Assembly: GCF_000756375.1 (NCBI RefSeq)
Contig: NZ_JNFD01000001.1
Coordinates: forward strand, 248,001-312,000
Length of the DNA: 64,000 nt
DNA from: Sphingopyxis sp. LC81
GTDB taxonomy: Bacteria > Pseudomonadota > Alphaproteobacteria > Sphingomonadales > Sphingomonadaceae
Reading direction: 5' to 3'
The translations under genes were made by a program, and so were the position numbers. Below the pieces are notes generated by a model. That model ran no database searches, was not told the DNA's origin, and saw only the letters and a program-made list of their open reading frames with translations. Below are positions 37,264-45,155 of this stretch, one piece after another; positions within the stretch are counted from its first letter, which is position 1; each line of letters opens with the position of its first letter.

Positions 37264-39624
37264 CTAATTACGCAGGCGGTCAATCGCCTGCGCCAGCGCG
37301 ACATACAGCTTGCCGATATCCGACGAGAGCAGGGTGACGCTGATCGCCGAGCCGTCGCGCGCGCCGATGAGCAGGCGGAGCATCGCTTCGAAATCGTGGA
37401 TGAACTGGTTCACCGCGGCGTGGAAGCCATCGTCGGCCTGGTAGATGCGCAGGATTTCCTTGGCCTCGCTATTGTCGATCAGCTTGACCGCGCGCCGCGC
37501 GAACACGCCGCGGTCGCCCTTGAGGTACGCGTCCCATGCGATATCGCTGACTTCGCTCGACAGGATCTTGGTGACGTCGATCGCGGTCGATTTCAGCGAC
37601 TCGGTCAGCAGACCGACCTGTTTCGCGAGCGAGTCGCGGTCCGACGCCGCGATCGCCTGTTCGGCTTCGCTCACGCGCTGTTCGACGCTGGCGCTGGTGT
37701 CCATGATCGTGATCAGCTGGCGCATCAAGCGGTCGGCGGCGCCGTTGGCGGCGGCAACCGCGCGTGCCGAGGCATCCTCGATCGCGCTCAGCTGCGCCAT
37801 GATCTCGTTCTTGAAGGCGGCATCGATCGCATCGGTCGCGGTCGCCTGCATCGTCTCGCGGGCGCTCGTCACCAGCTTTTCGAGCGTCAGGCGCGCTTCG
37901 TCGGCCGCCGAATCGGCGGTGGCGCGAACTTCGCCGAGCGTCGCGATCATGCGCGCGCCGCCCTGTTCGGCGAATTCGTCGGCACCTTCGCGCAGCTTGG
38001 CGAGCGCCGTCTCGGCATCGGCGAGCGAGCCGTTGATGCGATCGACAAGCGCCTGCTGGCTGGTCGCATGACCCGCCATCTGTTCCTCGTTCGCTTTGAG
38101 CGTCGCCTGCACGGCGTTGACGTGCGACGCCGTCGATTGCGCGACGAGTTCCGACGCGTCGAGGATCGGGCGGAGCTGCGACAGCGCCGTCTGCGTGGTC
38201 TTGCCGTGCGAGGTGATGCGGTCGAGCGCATGCGGCAGCGTTTCGTCGAGTTCGCGCGTCACGGCATCGAGTGCGAGGAGTAGCGATTCGGCGTGGGTGA
38301 TAAGCTGGTGCGCGGAGGCGTTGCCGCTCTGCACTTCCTGCATGAAGGCGGCGAGCTGCGTCTTGGTGTCGTCGATCGAACGGCCGATGACCCCGGTGCT
38401 GGCGCTGACGCTGACATCGAGGATTTCGAGCTGCTTGCCGACTTCGGCGACATGGGCGGTGATGCGTGAGGCGAGCAGGTCGCTCGCGTCGGCGTGCGCC
38501 GCGAGCTGCGCGCCCATCGCATTTCCGGCATCGCGGGCGAGGCCGAGCTTCGCATCCATGAGCGCGCCGGCGTCGTCGACGCCTTCGCGGAACTGCCGCC
38601 AGCTTTGATCCATCTGTCCCGTCATCGCCGTGACGGTCGAGGCCATTTCAGCGCGTGCCGAGGCGGCCACATTCGTCATTTGCGTGAGCGCCGCACCTTG
38701 CACGTCGGCGACCCGGGCCGACGCGGCGAGCAGATCCGATTCGGTTTCCTTCGTCTGCTCCTGCAGCGCGACGATCGCCTCGAGCATGGTCGCGGTCGTT
38801 TCGGTTCCGGTCTGCGCCGCCTTCGCCGCTTCCTCGCCGAGCGCCGCGAGCCGGGCTTCGAGGTTGGCGCCCTGCTGGTGCGCGACGAGTCCCGCCTCGC
38901 GAAAATTGACCGCGAGCCGCTGCGCGACGTCGTCGATCCGCGGCAAGCCCGCGAGCAGCCCGTCCATCCGCTGCAGCGCGACATCGCCCGAGCGCGCGAG
39001 CTGGTCGTGCGCATTGGCGATGACCGAAGCGTTGCTGGCAAGCTTGTCGCTGCTTTCACCCAGCCGCAATACGGTGTCGAGGCCGAGCTGCTGGACGATC
39101 TTCGCCTGCTCGCCGAGCTGCTTCTGCGCATCGGCCAGATGCAGGCCAAGCGAATGCATCGACTGGTTGAGCGCCAGATTCTCTTCGCGAAGCGCGGCCG
39201 CGACCCGGGCGAAACGCGCCTGTTCAGACCGGCCCGACCGGAGCAAGGCCATCCACAGCACCGCTAGCAGCGTCAGCGGCATCGCGATCGTCGCGACGAG
39301 TGTGGGCCAGGCGGAGAGGGCTGGACTGCGTGCAAAGCCGCCCGTTGCGACGGAAAGCGCGAACCCCGTCCAGCCGATCGCCAGAAGGATAAGCAGTGCC
39401 GGGGCACCGCGTTCGCGCCAGGCCGGCGCAGCGCGTGGCGTTTCATCGATTTCCCCGGCGTCATCGAGCGAGGACATGTCGAGCCAATTCCGTTCGGTGG
39501 GCGCCTCGGTATCGGGCGCAGACGCGGCTTCGGGCGCCGCCACTTCTGCCGGCTCCGCGCTGTCCGTTTCCGGGTTTGTGGCGGAATTCCGCCACAAACC
39601 AACGATTTTCTTTTCCCCCGTCAT
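37264..39624 (-). CDS. Large membrane-anchored coiled-coil protein (TipN-like architecture)
   Basis: 786 residues. An acidic cytosolic N-terminal tail (about 70 residues) precedes two membrane helices (about 74-93, ALLILLAIGWTGFALSVATG, and 106-128, LVATIAMPLTLLAVLWMALL). A very long Ala/Gln/Glu-rich helical region with coiled-coil character then runs from about 135 to 690. The final 90 residues look globular (SDIAWDAYLKGDRGVFARRA ... NQFIHDFEAMLRLLIGARDG). The two-helix plus giant coiled coil layout resembles the Caulobacter polarity protein TipN and, less closely, chemoreceptor-like scaffolds; no HAMP or MCP signalling tip is visible. A polarity or cell-division scaffold is inference. It is divergent from a small Hpt-like gene, with 68 bases between. 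Confidence 0.82.
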   Translation of the reverse strand: MTGEKKIVGLWRNSATNPETDSAEPAEVAAPEAASAPDTEAPTERNWLDMSSLDDAGEIDETPRAAPAWRERGAPALLILLAIGWTGFALSVATGGFARSPALSAWPTLVATIAMPLTLLAVLWMALLRSGRSEQARFARVAAALREENLALNQSMHSLGLHLADAQKQLGEQAKIVQQLGLDTVLRLGESSDKLASNASVIANAHDQLARSGDVALQRMDGLLAGLPRIDDVAQRLAVNFREAGLVAHQQGANLEARLAALGEEAAKAAQTGTETTATMLEAIVALQEQTKETESDLLAASARVADVQGAALTQMTNVAASARAEMASTVTAMTGQMDQSWRQFREGVDDAGALMDAKLGLARDAGNAMGAQLAAHADASDLLASRITAHVAEVGKQLEILDVSVSASTGVIGRSIDDTKTQLAAFMQEVQSGNASAHQLITHAESLLLALDAVTRELDETLPHALDRITSHGKTTQTALSQLRPILDASELVAQSTASHVNAVQATLKANEEQMAGHATSQQALVDRINGSLADAETALAKLREGADEFAEQGGARMIATLGEVRATADSAADEARLTLEKLVTSARETMQATATDAIDAAFKNEIMAQLSAIEDASARAVAAANGAADRLMRQLITIMDTSASVEQRVSEAEQAIAASDRDSLAKQVGLLTESLKSTAIDVTKILSSEVSDIAWDAYLKGDRGVFARRAVKLIDNSEAKEILRIYQADDGFHAAVNQFIHDFEAMLRLLIGARDGSAISVTLLSSDIGKLYVALAQAIDRLRN

Positions 39625-39692
39625 CCTGCCATCTTAGCATCAAATGGGCGCCATGAAACGGAAACTTAACTACAAGCTGCCAATCCTGTGGA

Positions 39693-39989
39693 ATGTCCTT
39701 CGACAGCGGCCCCCTTGACCGATATCTCAGCGCGGCGTTCGGCGACGATCCGGCGATGGCGATGGATTTGCGCACCGCCTTCACCGGCAGCGCGCGCGAC
39801 CTGTCCGATCTGATGCGCCGATCGCGCTGCGATGCGAACTGGGAAATGGCGGCAATCCGCCTGAAAGGGCTCGCCGCGACCTTTGGCATCATCCCGCTGA
39901 TCCAACTCGCCGAAGCGGCGATCGAGGGCGCGCCGGGCGACCCCGCCGTGCTGCGTCAGATCAACTCGGCAATCGACGCAGTCGCCTGA
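39693..39989 (+). CDS. Hpt-like protein lacking the phosphoacceptor histidine
   Basis: 98 residues forming a predicted four-helix bundle. The segment AAIRLKGLAATFGIIPLIQL aligns with the histidine phosphotransfer motif H-x-L-K-G-S-A-x-x-L-G, but the histidine position is Ile55. The Lys-Gly (K58-G59) and the following Phe-Gly are kept. The fold is therefore Hpt-like, but it cannot accept phosphate in the usual way and may act as a docking or inhibitory module. The start is ATG 39693. It is divergent from the large coiled-coil gene, with which it may share regulation. Confidence 0.75.
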   Translation: MSFDSGPLDRYLSAAFGDDPAMAMDLRTAFTGSARDLSDLMRRSRCDANWEMAAIRLKGLAATFGIIPLIQLAEAAIEGAPGDPAVLRQINSAIDAVA

Positions 39990-40188
39990 ATCCCGGGCGG
40001 ACGAGGTACAGCCTCGACCGGCAGACCGGGTTCAATTTCGGTTCAGCCGCTTTTCTCCATTGAAATATCGATACCGCCTGTCTTGCCTTGGCAACGCGAC
40101 GGGTTTAGCCGCGTTAACGACGCGCGGCCGAACCTGTATGCGCCAAAGGCGCTGGGGCGAAGGCGGCCGAGTTAAAGGAGAGATTTCG

Positions 40189-41514
40189 ATGTTCAACCGT
40201 TTCCGCTCGATGCCCGCAACGGCGATGGCCGCTGTGCTGGGCTGCGCGCTGATGGCGACTGCGACCCCGGCTGCCGCTCAGAAGAAAGAAAAGCCGAAGA
40301 AGGAAGAAGCGGCGAAGGGCAAGGGCCTGTCCGCGAGCAAGGGGTTCGGCCCCGCGCTCAAGAAAATGACCGACGCGACCACCGCAAAGGACGCCGCGGC
40401 GTTGCAGGCGGCGCTGACCGAAGGGCAGGGGACCGCCACCGCGCCCGACGATAAATATCTCCTCGGCTTCTACCAGCTCCAGCTCGGCATCCTCAACAAG
40501 GACCAGGCGGTTCAGGGACAGGCGCTCGATGCGATGCTCGATTCGGGCCTGACCCCGCCGGAAAACCTCGCGGTCTACAGCTTCTTCTCGGGCAATTTCG
40601 CTTATGCGGCGAAGGATTATCCGAAGGCGATCAAGCGGCTCGAAGCCGCGCGCGCCGCAGGGTCGACCGAAGCCAATGTGCCCGTGCTGTTGATGGACAG
40701 CTATCTCAACTCGGGTCAGGTCGATCAGGGCATCGCGACCGCCAAGGCCGCGATCGAAGCAAGCCGTGCTGCGGGCCAGCGTCCGTCGGACGAGCTTTAT
40801 GTTCGGCCGATCAGGGCTCTGCAGGCTGCAAAGCGCAACGACGAGATGCTCGGCCTGATGACCTTGCGCCTGCGCGATTATAGTCTGCCGCAGGTCTGGC
40901 GTCAGACCTTGTTTTCGGTGCTGCAGGCCGGGCCGGCTGCCGGCACGCCGAAGGAACAGGAATCCGTTACGCTCGACGTCATGCGCCTGATGCGCGCGGC
41001 GGGCGCGATGACGGAACGCCTCGAATATGACGAGTATAGCGCGCTTGCGGCCAGCGACGGCCTGCCGGGCGAAGCCGTCGCCGTTATCCAGGAAGGCGAG
41101 CAGAAGAAGGTTTTCCCGAGCACCGACGCGAAGCTGGCGGCCCGGCGCGATGACCAGAAGGCGCGCGCCGGCAACGAAGCATCGACCATCGTGGCCTATT
41201 CCAAGCAGCCTTCGACGCTGACCAACCCCAAGACGGCGGGTGCCACGGCCGACGCGCTGGTCGGCTATGGCCATTATGCCGATGCAATTCCGCTCTATCA
41301 GGCGGCGGCAAAGGGCGCGGCGGACAAGGACATGTGGACGTACCGCCTCGGCGTCGCCCAGGCGCTGTCGGGCGACAAGGCGGCCGCCAAGGCCAGCTTC
41401 GGCCAGGTGACCGGCTCCCGCAAGCGGTTGGCCGACCTTTGGGTGGTCAAGCTGGATGCACCCGCGGCGGCTCCCGCTGCGGCGGCGACCCCGGCGGCTC
41501 CCGCGACGAACTGA
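40189..41514 (+). CDS. Secreted TPR-like repeat protein
   Basis: 441 residues. ATG 40189 follows AAAGGAG by eight bases; the frame is open further upstream but without a ribosome site. A signal peptide (MAAVLGCALMATATPAAAQ, cleavage about residue 28) is followed by a Lys/Glu-rich linker and a helical repeat region typical of tetratricopeptide repeats (FAYAAKDYPKAIKRLEAARA, PVLLMDSYLNSGQVDQGIAT, GYGHYADAIPLYQAAAKG). It ends in an Ala/Pro tail. It is probably a periplasmic scaffold. It stands alone and ends at a strong terminator. Confidence 0.85.
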   Translation: MFNRFRSMPATAMAAVLGCALMATATPAAAQKKEKPKKEEAAKGKGLSASKGFGPALKKMTDATTAKDAAALQAALTEGQGTATAPDDKYLLGFYQLQLGILNKDQAVQGQALDAMLDSGLTPPENLAVYSFFSGNFAYAAKDYPKAIKRLEAARAAGSTEANVPVLLMDSYLNSGQVDQGIATAKAAIEASRAAGQRPSDELYVRPIRALQAAKRNDEMLGLMTLRLRDYSLPQVWRQTLFSVLQAGPAAGTPKEQESVTLDVMRLMRAAGAMTERLEYDEYSALAASDGLPGEAVAVIQEGEQKKVFPSTDAKLAARRDDQKARAGNEASTIVAYSKQPSTLTNPKTAGATADALVGYGHYADAIPLYQAAAKGAADKDMWTYRLGVAQALSGDKAAAKASFGQVTGSRKRLADLWVVKLDAPAAAPAAAATPAAPATN

Positions 41515-41534
41515 TCGCGCGCTTCGCACAAAGG

Positions 41535-41572
41535 AAAAGGGCGCCGTCCAGGCAGGACGGCGCCCTTTTCTT
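41535..41572. terminator. Bidirectional rho-independent terminator
   Basis: GGGCGCCGTCC and GGACGGCGCCC form an 11-base-pair stem around AGGCA. It is flanked by AAAA on the left and TTTTCTT on the right, so it works in both directions. It separates the TPR gene from the convergent Lrp gene. Confidence 0.93.
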
Positions 41573-41589
41573 ATGGCCGACCGGCAATC

Positions 41590-42063
41590 TCAGGGTTCGA
41601 CGGGAATTCCCGCCAGCTGTTTCGCGGTGCGAATCGTCAGCGATGTTTTGACGCTGGTGACGTTGGGCGCCGACGTCAGGTGCGCGGTCAGGAACGACTG
41701 GAAGCTCTGCAGATCGCGCGCGACGACTTTCAGCAAAAAGTCGATCTCGCCGTTCAGCATATAGCATTCGCGCACCTCGGCGAGTCCGCCGACATAATCC
41801 TCGAACGCCTTCAGGTCGGACTCGGCCTGGCTGCGCAGGCTGACCATCGCAAAAACGGTAATTCCATAGCCGAGCTTCGATGCGTCGAGGTCGGCGTGAT
41901 AGGACCGGATGACCCCCGATTCTTCGAGCGCGCGCACGCGGCGGAGACATGGCGGCGCCGTCAGCCCCACCATTTGTGCCAGTTCGACATTCGTCATCCG
42001 CCCGTTTTTTTGCAGCTCGCCCAATATCTGCAAATCAATCTGATCGAATTTCTGACTAGCCAT
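41590..42063 (-). CDS. Lrp/AsnC family transcriptional regulator
   Basis: 157 residues. ATG 42063 gives the usual N-terminus MASQKFDQIDLQILGELQKN. The winged-helix domain (NGRMTNVELAQMVGLTAPPC and LRRVRALEESGVIRSYHADL) is followed by the RAM ligand-binding domain (AFEDYVGGLAEVRECYMLNG, EIDFLLKVVARDLQSFQSF). Proteins of this class sense amino acids and control their metabolism or transport. The target is not evident because neighbours are unrelated; autoregulation is common in the family. Confidence 0.93.
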   Translation of the reverse strand: MASQKFDQIDLQILGELQKNGRMTNVELAQMVGLTAPPCLRRVRALEESGVIRSYHADLDASKLGYGITVFAMVSLRSQAESDLKAFEDYVGGLAEVRECYMLNGEIDFLLKVVARDLQSFQSFLTAHLTSAPNVTSVKTSLTIRTAKQLAGIPVEP

Positions 42064-42232
42064 CGTTGAAACATCCGCTTTCCAAAACTGCGGTGACCAT
42101 AATAATATTTCAGGCGATTGCAATTGTCCCACAATGCGACGTGGACGGTTAAGGCACTTTCATGACCGGATGATTCACGCTAGCCGGTAAGCATATGCTA
42201 ACCAACGACCAAGGCTGTGGGGCTGATTTCGC

Positions 42233-43873
42233 GTGACTGCTGACTCGATGATTGCGACCATCTTGCGTCAAGCGCCGGCGGATCGCCGCGCGAGCATCAC
42301 TGCCTGGCGACAACTTACCGATATTCTGGCGCAGCGCGGCAATCAACTGTCCGATGACGATATTCGCCGCAGCCTGCACGCGCTTGCCGTGCTCAGGCCG
42401 CGCGTCCCCGAATCCGTACGCCGCGACTGCGCGCGCGCCGTCGCGCGCCATGGCCGTTTTGCGCCGCTCGTCGCGCTTTACGCCAATGATGTTCCGGCGG
42501 TGTCGGCGATCATGCTACGCGATGCGCGGCTCGCCGAAGCTGACTGGCTGGCGCTGCTGCCGGCAACGAGCGCGATGGCGCGATCGGTGCTGGCGGGGCG
42601 CTCCGACTTGCCGCACGGTGTTTATCGCGCGCTCGCCAGCCTTGGCAGCGCGTCGGTCGCCTTGCCGCAGCCCGAAGCCGTAGTGCAGGAGGAGTCTGCT
42701 CCGGCAACGGAAGCGGCGCCAGCACCTGCGGCCGAAACTCATCCGAGCCAGATCAGCGAACTCGTTCGCCGGATCGACAAATATCAGTCCACGCGCACCC
42801 AGCCGGCGCAATCGCGGGCGCCGCGCGCGGCATTCCTGTTCGAAACCGGCCCCGACGGCGTGGTCCACTGGGTCGAGGGCGTAACGCGCGGCGCGGTGAT
42901 CGGCCTGTCGATCGCCGAGGCGGCCTATGGCGGCGAGCCGGGCACCGACGGCGTTGCCGCGGGTGCCTTTCGCCAGCGTGCCGAGATCATCAATGCGCGC
43001 ATGCTGCTGGAGGGGGCGCCGGCGGAGGCGGGCGAGTGGCGTTTTTCGGCGCTGCCCTGGTTCGACCCCGCGACGGGGCAGTTCCGCGGTTACCGCGCTA
43101 GCGCGCGCCGCCCGCACCGCAATGAAATGCCCTATGGACGGCCGGCGGCGGAGGATTCGGGCGATTCGATCCGTCAGCTCATCCACGAGCTTCGCAGCCC
43201 GCTGAATGCCATTTCGGGTTTCGCGCAGATTATCTCGGGACAAATGTTCGGGCCGGTCAGCCACGGCTATCGGGGGATGGCAGAAACGATCGTTGCCGAT
43301 GCGGCGTCGGTACAGTCGATCATCGACGATCTGGAGACCGCGGCACGAAGTGGCTCGGCGCGCGCCGGCGCCCCGTCGGAAGAGGTTGTCGACATCGGCG
43401 CGGTGGTGATGCAGGTCGAATGCGAACTTGCGGCGCTGCTCGCCGACCAGCGCGTCGATCTCAGCATATCGCGGGTCGGGGGACCGTTCCGCGGGCTTGC
43501 CAGCGACGCCGATGTCCGGCGGATGGTCGGCCGCCTGCTGACCGCGCTGGTCGATGTGTCTGAACCGGGGGCAGTTTTGGTCGGACAATTGGTGACCGAG
43601 TCGCGACACGACGACATGCTCCAGCTGCGCATCGTCCGCCCCGCGGCGATCCGCTTCGCCACGGCAGCAGAGTTGCTCGACCCGGGCTTCAGCCCCGAAG
43701 GCGAAGCGCCCGGCGCCGCGGTGCTCAGCCTCGGTTTCTCGCTCCGCCTCGTCGACAGCCTCGCGCGCGGCAGCGGCGGACGCCTCGATATCGGGCATAA
43801 CGCCTTGACCTTGCACCTGCCCTCCGCCAACTCAAAGGCCGAAGTCGAGCTGGAAGCCCAGCAAGGCGAATAG
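42233..43873 (+). CDS. Histidine kinase with degenerate ATP-binding domain
   Basis: 546 residues, soluble, from a GTG- or ATG-like start at 42233 just after ATTTCGC. The N-terminal 150 residues are helical and of unknown type, then comes an Ala/Pro linker and a PAS-like sensor (about 198-290, AFLFETGPDGVVHWVEGV). The dimerisation domain is clear: IRQLIHELRSPLNAISGFAQ with His318. The catalytic domain is poorly conserved: the N-box that should read NLLxNA is RLLTALVDVSEP and lacks the Asn, while a G2-like LSLGFSLRLVDSLARGSGG remains. It may be a weak kinase or a pseudokinase that scaffolds a phosphorelay. No response regulator is adjacent; a deacetylase-like gene follows 32 bases later. Confidence 0.83.
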   Translation: MTADSMIATILRQAPADRRASITAWRQLTDILAQRGNQLSDDDIRRSLHALAVLRPRVPESVRRDCARAVARHGRFAPLVALYANDVPAVSAIMLRDARLAEADWLALLPATSAMARSVLAGRSDLPHGVYRALASLGSASVALPQPEAVVQEESAPATEAAPAPAAETHPSQISELVRRIDKYQSTRTQPAQSRAPRAAFLFETGPDGVVHWVEGVTRGAVIGLSIAEAAYGGEPGTDGVAAGAFRQRAEIINARMLLEGAPAEAGEWRFSALPWFDPATGQFRGYRASARRPHRNEMPYGRPAAEDSGDSIRQLIHELRSPLNAISGFAQIISGQMFGPVSHGYRGMAETIVADAASVQSIIDDLETAARSGSARAGAPSEEVVDIGAVVMQVECELAALLADQRVDLSISRVGGPFRGLASDADVRRMVGRLLTALVDVSEPGAVLVGQLVTESRHDDMLQLRIVRPAAIRFATAAELLDPGFSPEGEAPGAAVLSLGFSLRLVDSLARGSGGRLDIGHNALTLHLPSANSKAEVELEAQQGE

Positions 43874-43905
43874 GTCTGTCGGCCGGCCTTCGGGCAAAGG
43901 GGAGC

Positions 43906-44943
43906 ATGGTGCAGCCTGCGGGCAATTTCTTTGCGTATCCGGCCGCATCGGACCTGATCGAACTGGACGCCGGCGAGCGTCCCCGATTCTGGGTCACGAT
44001 CGATACCGAAGAGGATTTCGACTGGGCTGCGCCCTTCGCGCGCACGGGCTACCGCCTCGCGTCGGTTCCCGCGCTCGCCGAATGCCAAAGCTATTTTGAG
44101 CGTGCCGCCGTTCGGCCCATCTATCTGGTCGACTGGCCGATCGTCGCCGACGATCGCGCGGTCGATATCCTCGGTACGGCGCAGGATGGCGGCCGCTGCG
44201 AAATCGGTGCGCAGCTCCATCCCTGGGTAACCCCGCCGCACGACGAGGAGGTGAGCGAGCGCAACAGCTACACTGGAAATTTGCCTGCTGCGTTGCAGCG
44301 CGCGAAAATGACGGCACTGCGCGACGCGATCCGCGACCGCTTCGGGATCGCGCCGGCCGTTTATCGCGCCGGGCGATATGGTCTGGGCCCCGATAGCGCT
44401 GCGATGCTCGCCGAGCTGGGTTTCCGCTGCGATACGTCGGTTCGCAGCGGCTTCGATTATCGCGCCGGGCACGGCCCCGACTATCGCGACGCGCCGCTGC
44501 ATCCGTGGTGGGTGCGTACCGGGCAGGGTGCGGTCCTCGAGATGCCGGTCACCACCGTCTTTGGCGGCTTGCTTGGGGGAGCGGGGCGCAGCATCTATCA
44601 CCACCTTGCGCGAAACGGCACGCACGCCGGCGCCGCGCTTGCCCGTCTGGGGCTCGTCGAGCGGATCGCGTTGACGCCCGAGGGAATTCCCGCCGAACGG
44701 GCGTGCAAGGCGATCGACATCGCGATCGCGGCGCGCCTGCCAGTGCTCAATTTCTCGTTCCACTCGCCCTCGCTGCAGCCGGGTAACACGCCCTATGTTC
44801 GCAGCATTGCGGACCTCGATCTCTTCTATCGCTGGTGGGACATCGTGCTCGACCATCTCGCGCGCCGCGGCGTGGAGGCGACGACCGCCGCGGAAATATT
44901 GGCGATGGCCGAACGGAAGGCGCTGACAAAGCCCGCATCCTGA
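43906..44943 (+). CDS. Polysaccharide deacetylase-like protein
   Basis: 345 residues, no signal peptide. The N-terminal strand FWVTIDTEEDFDWAAPFA carries the Asp/Glu pair, EIGAQLHPWVTPPHDEE supplies the metal-binding His, and VYRAGRYGLGPDSAAMLAEL and LNFSFHSPSLQPGNTPYV are the other NodB-fold (carbohydrate esterase 4) motifs. Similar genes in sphingomonads are sometimes named WalW. A role in polysaccharide modification is the family-based expectation; the substrate is unknown and the cytosolic location would be unusual for a deacetylase. GGGGAG lies directly before the start. It probably shares a transcript with the upstream kinase. Confidence 0.8.
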   Translation: MVQPAGNFFAYPAASDLIELDAGERPRFWVTIDTEEDFDWAAPFARTGYRLASVPALAECQSYFERAAVRPIYLVDWPIVADDRAVDILGTAQDGGRCEIGAQLHPWVTPPHDEEVSERNSYTGNLPAALQRAKMTALRDAIRDRFGIAPAVYRAGRYGLGPDSAAMLAELGFRCDTSVRSGFDYRAGHGPDYRDAPLHPWWVRTGQGAVLEMPVTTVFGGLLGGAGRSIYHHLARNGTHAGAALARLGLVERIALTPEGIPAERACKAIDIAIAARLPVLNFSFHSPSLQPGNTPYVRSIADLDLFYRWWDIVLDHLARRGVEATTAAEILAMAERKALTKPAS

Positions 44944-45011
44944 TCGTTGGCGCTTGCCAATGCGGCGCGGCCTCCGCTATCGCCCGTACACCCCCACCGG
45001 GTTTCAAAAGG

Positions 45012-45087
45012 GGGCCTGTAGCTCAACGGTTAGAGCTGGCCGCTCATAACGGCTAGGTTGCGGGTTCGAGTCCTGCCGGGCCCACCA
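45012..45087 (+). tRNA. tRNA with CAT anticodon, probably tRNA-Ile2
   Basis: 76 nt with encoded CCA. The acceptor arms GGGCCTG and CGGGCCC pair fully (one T-G) and the discriminator is A. The anticodon loop is CTCATAA, giving CAT. The anticodon stem begins with a G-T pair, as in E. coli ileX, and the stem GGCCG/CGGCT and extra arm fit the lysidine-modified Ile(AUA) reader better than elongator Met. It is not the initiator. The Ile2 call needs comparison with a TilS-recognised set. Confidence 0.85.
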
Positions 45088-45155
45088 TTTCCTCCAACTT
45101 TCCCTTGCAAATCGAAACCGATGCCCCTCCATTGCGCCGGCAGAAGGAGAGGGAC

